In this document: positions 56,665-64,000 of the stretch, one piece after another
Position numbering within the stretch: the stretch's first letter is position 1
Layout of the letters: each line of letters starts with the position of its first letter
Position numbers and translations under genes: made by a program
Notes under the pieces: model-generated
What the model saw: the letters and a program-made list of their open reading frames with translations, nothing else
What the model was told of the DNA's origin: nothing
The model's database searches: none
NCBI GenBank assembly: GCA_024449915.1
Contig: JAMZAV010002026.1
Coordinates: 50,023-114,022, forward strand
Reading direction: 5' to 3'
Source of the DNA: Sweltsa coloradensis
Lineage: Eukaryota > Arthropoda > Insecta > Plecoptera > Chloroperlidae
Length of the DNA: 64,000 nt

Positions 56665-56765
56665 ACATGTCCGGGTTGGTGGTGTTCTCCCACTAACCGA
56701 TATCTAGGGCACGAAACTAGTTTTTGCCGAGATTGCCAGGCTCGCGTTTCATCATCATCATCATC

Positions 56766-56796
<31 letters not shown>

Positions 56797-56880
56797 CATC
56801 AATCATCATCATCATAATCACATCATCATCATCATCATCTCATCATCATCATCATCGATCATCATCCATCATCATTTAGT
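56665..56880. repeat. 87-bp module and interrupted (ATC)n array
   Basis: Module at 56665-56750, followed by an ATC array with scattered extra bases (for example CATCGATCATCC), unlike the clean arrays of copy 1. Confidence 0.85.
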
Positions 56881-59800
56881 ATATCATCACTGACATTGCG
56901 TCAACCAACAATTTATCAATAACAGTTGAAGTTGTTTTGACTAAATAGGGTATGGGCGAAAGTTATACAATCATGAAGACATTGTTTTAAAATGCATAAC
57001 AACACCATACATATGCACCGCATCTACCAGCATACCGGACATAAAACTGTAAAATTGGACAATGTTGTTAACATATTAAAATTAACAACAATAATCAATA
57101 TCAGGTACACACAATGAATACTAAAAAAGTACAGATGCATACAATGTTATCTCCTTTGCCCGCTCAAATTGTAACAATAATATATATACATACAAACAAA
57201 AAATAGGTCCTAAGATGAACCGTAATGTCATCCTATTTTTACCACCATAATCCAACGCAATCTCTCTGCGTTTGTTAAAACGAATTAAATATGTATACAT
57301 TAAGTATTTTTTTTCTTGTAACTCATCAGTTATATTTGTCATGCCCATTACATGTTCAATAAAAATGTCTCTGCTCCACCGGTAGTGTCATTTGACCATC
57401 AACTTTCTCATATAGGGTAAGTACCTTTTTTCCAATTCCAGCAATCTTCACACCCGATCATGTCCTATTATCCCACGATCCCAGACTACCCACAACCACA
57501 AAGAAAGAAGAGAAAAATGCTTCAACCACAGTTTCAAACCCCTGGCTTCTAAGCACTTCGGCATTTGTGGCGTTTACTTCCGATCTTGTAATCTCGCCAG
57601 CTAGCAGCGTCGTCGTGGTTCTCGGGCGGGTAACAGTAACGTCCTTTCAACATACAAGCTTTTCTTTGTTATGAGTTGCGTAATAACATAGATCAGTAAT
57701 CAATAATATCCCCGAGCGATGCGGCGAACATAAGGGAATACTAGTCAATGACATAGGTAAGGCGAAATCAAGGACTATGTGTGTGATGATATGAGAAGGG
57801 GGGGAGGCGGGGTCAGGATAAAAGAGAAGCCGTCTACGCAAAAAAGATGTTCAACACAGCATGCCTCTCTGTCCATGCAGCATATATATCGACACGAGTT
57901 CAAACTGTGGTAAAGTTTCCGTGCCCATCTTCACACCGGCGACAGTTAGTAGAGCATTTCCGTACCTCCGAGTACACAGTTTAGCCCGCACTGTATCCTA
58001 ATCTGGTGGCGCCTTTGTAAAACCAAAACAAACCGCCAGTCCACAGAACCGTTAAATCGCCCAGTTGACATGAAATGGTTACTAGCCTGAGATTTACTAG
58101 AATGTCTATACACCTTTCCCTGGTCTGGCTTTCGAAGAGTCTTTCTTTTATATTTGTGACGAGACCATTTCTTAGTTGGTTTTCCAAATAGCTGCCGAGC
58201 CTTTGCCGGTATAGTATGCCTATCGGTGTCCGATTTGGCATATTTATTGTAAGGGCTTATCTCACCTCTGCTCACTGTACCCCCACTGACACCAATGCGT
58301 GTTTGTAGGCCTCCTTGGAGCATTACGTGCTCTAGTACCAAATGGAACTGAAGTCATTACTTCTACCTCCCAGATCACCAACCATGCTTCCCGAAAGGAA
58401 ACGGCAACAGTCGTGACCGTAGGTTCTCTACCAATACTTTCCTAACTACCTCCTTTAAGTTTGAGACCACGCAATATCCTTACAAAGTGGCTCGCTGGCC
58501 GTAAGAATCCGAAACGGATGGGCTACCGCCACACCTCTACAAGTCATTATTTGCGTAACAGGCCTGCACCCCCCTCTGACCATGGGTATTATGTTAGCAC
58601 CACCTCTGGCGCTGGCACGTCGAGGAGTGTAGACACCGTTTTCGCGGCCGCCTTCATTTTGCGGTCAAATTTTATTAAAAGGCAGTCTTTCTCATCCCTC
58701 CCCCACGCATTATAACTCAAGGCGTGGGAGGAGAAAAGTCCTTACGCATCTAACTTTTGCCAGGGTGCTAACGGAGAAACATCAATTTTGTGTAGGTCTT
58801 CACACATTCTCTCCAGTTCAGCTACTGCGTTTGTTGGCTCTGAATCCGTAGGAACGCCCAGATGCTGGTACGCCTCCCCTCGTTCAATGCTTTCATTGGA
58901 GTCCGTGTATGAGGAATACAAGTTTGAACTCGTATCTCGTGTTTTTTTCCTGCAGTACGATACGTAGCGAAGCACACTTTTTGGGTTAAATGTCAGTCCT
59001 GCCCACTTGGCTCATCCCCAGCTACCCTCAAAAGACGTCGTATGCCATTCTTTTTAGCTGCCTTAAACAAAGTCATCGGCATAGGCCAGTATGGAGAATC
59101 GATTGAACTATGAATTTCAGCCCCACAACTATCCTTAAGTTGGAATCGCTCTAATGATTGGCTCAATACAAGATTAACAGAATTGGTCTTTGCGGGCACC
59201 CTTGTTTCACTACCACTTTGAGCTCAATATGCATTTGTATAGCCTTGACCTGTTCTAACTCTAGTAACACTTCCATTTACATGTTCAGCTTGATCTCTAG
59301 AACGTCTTCAGGTACGCCCAGTTGTCTAAGTGCATCTTCATATACTCGTGTGGTACTGACCAAAGGCCTTTGAAGATTCAATCAAGCTGCAATATGCCTC
59401 TTTATTGTGCCTTCTGGCGTTGTCAATTATAGTTGCAGGACAAAAATTATGCGTCTAGGCATCCTCAAATTCATGACACCCTTTTTGCATTGGTGAATGA
59501 ATGTTTTTGGTTACTAGATGCCCAGTTCCGATAGCCTTCCTCCCAGGAATTCCTGCATATAGTTTTGCTCATAGTTTGATTCCTAATGTAAGAGTTCGCC
59601 AATTGGACATTCATCCCTACCACCCTTTCCCTTGTCCATTCGCACAGTTTCTTGACTTTTTCCATGCCAGTGGAAGTCGTTTTGACTTAAGGCAAATGTT
59701 AAGATCGCACATATACGTTCTTCACTATCTATTTTCTATCAAGAAACTATATTTTTTATGAAATCTGGCCCAGGCGCTGAGTCTTTCATGCTAAAGAGGC

Positions 59801-61100
59801 GTGATTTTATCTCCCCTGCTGTAATATGGCGGATATATCATCATCTCCAGTAGTTGTTCCGAATGCAAATTTGGAATTATGTTTGGGGGGTGGTGTCCAG
59901 TTATAGTCAGGATTATTGAACGAGTCCTTAAAGTAATCTTCCACCTTTTTTTTGTCCCTCGCTACAGAATGGTGAAGACCTTGCATTATTTCCTCAATGC
60001 TTGTTTTTTTACTAACCCGGTACAGCTTTTGCACCGACCTTGCATAATTACCATGAACTGCTGGACCTTGGGCTCTTGGGGGTGCAGCTCCCTGTCGCCA
60101 TCGGGATGGTGTCGCGCATTTTGATCAGTACTAGGGTTTTTTTTGCGGAATGTGCCGCTCGTTTCGCCTTTCTGGAACACCATTACCCCGCTTTCCAACT
60201 GCATCAACCGCGACTTTCCACGGTTGTTACCACGATTTCCAGGTTGCCGATGACGACCTGGTGGTTTGCGTACCTCTCATATTATCCTTCTTCTCGTCTG
60301 CAAGGGATTGTATTTTCTGCAGTAACCTGCTGCATCTCCTCTGCAAATTGGTCCCATCCTTCCTCGTACGCTCTTTCTTAGGCGACTTATCCACCTTGCA
60401 GATCTGCTTTCTGGGCCACATCCGCATTATTATCATTTTTTTAATAGGCTTTGATGATTATTATCTTGCGTTGGGAATTGATTTGTGTAGATGAATCTTG
60501 TAGTATAGGGCGATTTATGACTTCATTAATTGGTATGTTTTTGTTCTGACACGGGAGTACAACTCGCCAATGTTTATTGAATTCCGAATCAGTTTATTTG
60601 ACTATTAAATGGGGTTTGTGTCCATTAATATGCTGATTCGATATGATTCATAGGAATTGCTGATTTTACCCCTATACTTTGCGCATGACATTAGAGGCCG
60701 GAGGATTCTTTGATGACTCATTGTCCGTATGTTGCTTCCGCTGTTAATATAAGCAACTACGTTAGCTTGGCGCGCCTCTACAGAGGGTCCTATAGTGCCT
60801 GGAGGAGACAGTCGTTACCCCAATTAAAAACTTTCGCTGTCATCTTTCATTTTATGCTTTTTGAACTGAAACAAATCGACTTTCATGATTGGGGGACCCC
60901 GGGTGGTCCCACGTTTCTCGCCGCTGGCAGGGGGTATATTTAGCGCATCTCCCTGGGGCATGGTGAGTGTTACGTCTCTATTTCTAGTGTCCGTACATTT
61001 TGTGTGGGCGGAAGAATGGGAGAGCCAACAACTGTTCACTTCATCGTCGCTTCAGATTCTGCTACCAAGGGCTCACATCCATGCATTGCCTTCCAGTGGG
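56881..61100 (-). pseudogene. R2-like LINE, longer but frameshifted copy
   Basis: The 3' UTR is about 56881-57530 and the endonuclease region 57531-58560 (counterpart of 52077-53010). Leftward-read RT pieces follow: GVPTDSEPTNAVAELERMCE plus SPLAPWQKLDA (58742-58975), a TAT GCC GAT GAC (YADD) box at 59072-59083, a GCPQRP block (about 59190-59210) and YEDALRQLGVPEDVLEIKLN (about 59280-59345). A Lys/Arg-rich N-terminal part lies at about 59800-60440. APWQ is a hallmark of R2-group RT/thumb regions. Frameshifts every 100-300 bases prevent a full ORF; some may be sequencing errors. The boundary on the right is an irregular ATC-rich stretch (about 61110-61180). Confidence 0.68.
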
Positions 61101-61184
61101 ATTTGTGTTACTTTAAATCCTCATCATCATCATCAGCTCATCATCATCACATCATCATCATCATCATCGTCATTTCATCCTGCA

Positions 61185-61716
61185 TCATCTGCTTTTGCGC
61201 ACCAAGTTTCTCCACTCCTTCCTGTTCCTCCCCATCTTCCTTCCGTCACCGTGGTTCCACGATTCACCTCTCTCTCACTCCTCCTTCGTCAATCTTCCCA
61301 ACATCTTTCTCTCTCGGTCTTCCTCTTTCTTTTACCTTCCTCCTCCTGGCTTCGAAGTCTCGTCTTGGGATCCTATCCATAGCCCTCCTCTTCATATGAC
61401 CAAACCATCTTAAACGTTCCCTTCCTATTTTAAACCTCAACTTCTCCAGACCTAATTCCTTTCTTATAACGTCGCTTCTAATCCTGTCCAGTTTTGTAAC
61501 TCCCTTTATACTTCTCAAAAACTTCATCTCTGCTGCTTCCAACTGACTCTCTTCCTTTGATCCAACTGTCCAAGTTACTGCACCGTAAGTAAGTATAGGT
61601 ATGAAGTATGCTTTGTAGAAAAGAACTTTGCATGTCTGTGGAAACAGCTCGTTCCAAAGCAGCTTTCGCACCAGTTGATAAAATCCTTCGGCTTTTTGTA
61701 CCCTAGCTGTTACTTC
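61185..61716 (-). pseudogene. RTE-clade LINE fragment, 3' part, in duplication copy 2
   Basis: It has WFGHMKRRAMDR, RSIKGVTKLDRIRS and PILTYGAVTWT as in 53245-53780. In this copy the frame break at the Thr-Trp junction is absent (frame continues as VTWTVGSKEESQLE), so copy 1 has the mutation there. It is interrupted at 61716 by another LINE. Confidence 0.82.
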
Positions 61717-63061
61717 TGTAGTAGTAGTAGTAAGTAAGTAAGCATTGTTTATTTAGCATAATGCTATTGTATACATTGTTAGATACATTACATCAATTAT
61801 ATTATTCAATATATTGCTACCCACTCACTACATAGGCATACTTAAAATATATTTAGTACATTTACGTTTGAACAACGACAGGTTATTTATACATTTTATG
61901 GCCTTTGGTAATTCATCAAATATTCTTAGACCAAAGAAAAACACAGATTTCTGGTTGATTTTTGTTTTTGTGTCCTAGATTAAAATTATCTTTGTTTCTA
62001 GTGTCGTAATTATGTACATCATTATTATACAACATGAAATTTGAAAAATAAACCGGTAAATTATTGTTTTTTAGTTTGTACACAAAAATTAATGTATTAT
62101 ATTCTAGTCGTTTACGTACACACATCCATTTTAGAACTTCCAGCATCAACTCAATCTTAGTGTATCTATTACACTTCAGTATCACTCTCATACCTTTATT
62201 TTGTAAATACTGTAAGGCTGATTTGTCAGCCTCCTTGATCCCATACATGACCGTACTACAGTAATCAAAGTGGGGTTGGATTATGGTTTTATATACAAGT
62301 TCCAGTGACCATGATGATAAGTGTTTGCCAATTCTAGTTAGAAATCCTATTTTTTTACTTATTTTTTTTCTTATATATGCTATATGGTTAGAGAAAGTTA
62401 GCTTATTGTCTAAAATTACACCCAAGTATTTCATTTCATCAACTATGCCAATAGTCTCGCCATTTATAGTTACATTAGCCATATTTTGTTGATCATAGCG
62501 TTCATTTTTATTACCTACAATAATCATGCATTTCGATTTGGCAGTATTCAGCATGAGTTTATTTACAGTCAGCCACCTAAACAGTTTTGATAATTCGCGG
62601 TTTAAAACAGTAACTAAATCTTCTAAGTTATAACATGAAAATGAGATTATTGTATCGTCAGCAAACAGGTTTATAAATATGTCTACACTATTACAGATAT
62701 CATTGATATAAATAATGAACAATAATGGGCCAAGGACTGAACCCTGAGGTACACCATTTTCATTGTTTATTTTCTCCGACGATTTACCATTAAATGAAGT
62801 TTTTTGTTTTCGATTTTTTAAATAACTTTTAAACCATTTGAGTGCTGAGTCTTCAATGCCGTAGTGATTTAGTTTATTTATTAGTCGTTTCCTGTTTATT
62901 GTTTCAAACGCTCTTTTAAAATCTAAAAATGCTATAATAGTGTGTTTCTTCTTGTCCCTGTCATTCAACCACTTGTTAATTACTAATTGAAGAGCCGTTT
63001 CACACGAATGGTTGCCTCGGAACCCAGATTGGTTCGAGTGAAATATGTTGTTTTCTTCACA
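61717..63061 (-). mobile_element. CR1/Jockey-superfamily LINE, 5'-truncated, open RT frame
   Basis: A frame of over 360 codons is open from about 63060 to 61916 without an initial Met. It carries NQSGFRGNHSCETALQL, AFLDFKRAFETINR, GVPQGSVLGPLLF, NLFADDTIIS (catalytic Asp-Asp), EMKYLGVILDNKLTF and PHFDYCSTVMYG. A short 3' UTR ends in TTAC/TAC repeats (plus strand GTAGTAGTAGTAGTAAGTAA at 61717). It lies within the RTE fragment, whose sequence resumes at 63062. The frame is undamaged, so the insertion is young. Confidence 0.85.
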
Positions 63062-63416
63062 ATCTATTTACTTTAGCATCTTTTGTCAAGATACTTCCTA
63101 GGTACTTAAATTCTTCCTTTTCTTCTAATAATTTTCCACGAAGTCTTAACTTTTCTTGATTCTTAGGCATGCCTTTTATATCCTTTTTCATAACTAAACA
63201 TTCACTTTTATTCTGACTAATACTTAACCCAAACTCTGTTGCAACTACATTCCATCTATCCACCTTTTCTTGCACCTCTTCAACACTCTCACCCCAAATT
63301 AAGACATCATCGGCAAAAACTAAGGTTCTAGTGTCTCTTCCGTCTATATTCGGTTCCACTCTTCGTAGTATTTGATCCATTACGACAGTAAATAGAGTCG
63401 GTGATAAAACACTACC
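63062..63416 (-). pseudogene. RTE-clade LINE fragment, RT palm part, in duplication copy 2
   Basis: Continues the RTE frame beyond the nested LINE: KDAKVN at the junction, then FADDVLIWGE and the QGSVLSPTLF start. Practically identical to 53779-54117. Confidence 0.85.
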
Positions 63417-63419
63417 TTG

Positions 63420-63478
63420 CCTAATATAATATAATAATAATATATAATATATAATAATAATAATAATAATAAAACAAT
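63420..63478. repeat. TAATA/TAA microsatellite
   Basis: Counterpart of 54118-54194 with a slightly different repeat count. Confidence 0.85.
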
Positions 63479-63479
63479 A

Positions 63480-63775
63480 ATAAATGGACCTGTTCGCAGG
63501 TTAACCGCTCACAAACATTCGCATACAATAATTTTGATTTTTGCCATTTGCCGTCTTCTAACTATAATGGCCACACTTCCTGTAACCCACATACTCCTGC
63601 GAAAGGTCGTTCTCCTCCCTAAAGTACCTGAAAACTTACTTACGATGCACAACTACAGAAAATCGTCTGAACGGTCTTGCTTTGGCTTTCATTCACGACA
63701 ACATCCCAGTGACCCCAGACGAAGTCCTGGAAATTTTGTCTAAAACCCCAAGAAGGCTCAACATTCGATTGTAAT
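63480..63775 (+). pseudogene. hAT transposase C-terminal fragment, frameshifted copy
   Basis: Matches 54195-54487 nearly base for base; one additional C in TGTAACCCACATAC shifts the frame before the CERSFSSL motif. Confidence 0.8.
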
Positions 63776-63841
63776 ACATAAAGCACAGTGTGATGTAACA
63801 TAGTTTACTTTACAATAATAAAAAAATGCAACAAACCGAAT

Positions 63842-64000
63842 GGATGAGCGTAGCGAAGATTCTATTCTACTTCACTGAACCGATACTCCAATTGCGATAA
63901 AATTTTCTGGAGACCTTCGAAATCTCTGAACTTAGAACTGCCACGTTTTTGAGCGCAATCAAAAATTATTTATCGATTAAAATCGCAATTCGATATTATT
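63842..64000. repeat. Dispersed repeat family A, copy 9 (cut by window edge)
   Basis: GGATGAGCGTAGCGAAGATT onward; counterpart of 54555-54805. Confidence 0.8.

Larger units (their letters stand above)
54826..64000. repeat. Large direct duplication, copy 2
   Basis: Starts AATTACAACAAATTTTCAAA and follows the order of copy 1. It contains an extra 2.5 kb of R2-like LINE (about 58565-61100) and an extra LINE (61717-63061). From 54826 to about 61370 it differs from copy 1 by many single-base insertions and deletions; from about 61380 on it is almost identical. Confidence 0.82.

Overview
This is a nuclear genome window from an animal, most likely an insect or other arthropod. It is AT-rich, full of microsatellites, and dominated by transposable elements. 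The non-LTR families point to an arthropod: a Dong/R4-like element in TAA repeats, an R2-like element with a restriction-like endonuclease, RTE, and CR1/Jockey types. The species cannot be named from sequence alone. I see no bacterial, phage or plasmid features and no CRISPR array.

Host genes are confined to the first 10 kb, on the minus strand. One very long coding exon (5784-9790) encodes a disordered Lys/Glu/Pro-rich protein and ends at a strong splice donor. About 5 kb downstream, a small exon (575-676) encodes the zinc-binding second half of a C1 domain, with the Gly-Val-Asn-Gln-Lys tail typical of novel protein kinases C. They may belong to one gene whose intervening exons I could not find, or to two genes. 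The space between them holds a hAT-type MITE, a tRNA-derived SINE and two dispersed repeats.

From 12 to 25 kb there is a decayed Dong-like LINE between TAA repeats (about 12990-15465). It is followed by an LTR retrotransposon (15581-25269) with a GAAG target-site duplication, a Lys-type primer-binding site, broken gag and protease, and a truncated polymerase. A 5-kb element with terminal inverted repeats of about 220 bp or more is nested in its 3' LTR and contains several layers of inverted repeats.

From 25 to 41 kb the sequence is non-coding and built of repeats: a 1.46-kb inverted-repeat element with internal tandem and inverted modules, an 84-bp tandem array, family A repeats, a hAT MITE with a perfect 8-bp duplication (34244-35066), a 644-bp TTAA MITE (37869-38512), and a 50-bp minisatellite (38560-40232). 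From 41 to 46 kb lies an almost complete CR1-like LINE on the minus strand (esterase-like ORF1, endonuclease, reverse transcriptase). It is split by a second TTAA MITE and flanked by inverted copies of other repeats.

From 49.5 kb to the end there is a large direct duplication. Copy 1 (49510-54805) and copy 2 (54826-64000) both carry a Dong 3' end, an R2-like LINE, an RTE LINE fragment and a hAT transposase C-terminus. Copy 2 keeps more of the R2-like element and has another LINE inserted in its RTE. The left part of copy 2 is full of one-base indels, whereas its right end is nearly identical to copy 1, which suggests poor consensus quality there. The most notable sites are a correctly phased -1 frameshift heptamer at the gag/protease overlap, the nested TIR element with repeated subterminal motifs, and the precise TTAA insertion in the CR1 LINE.
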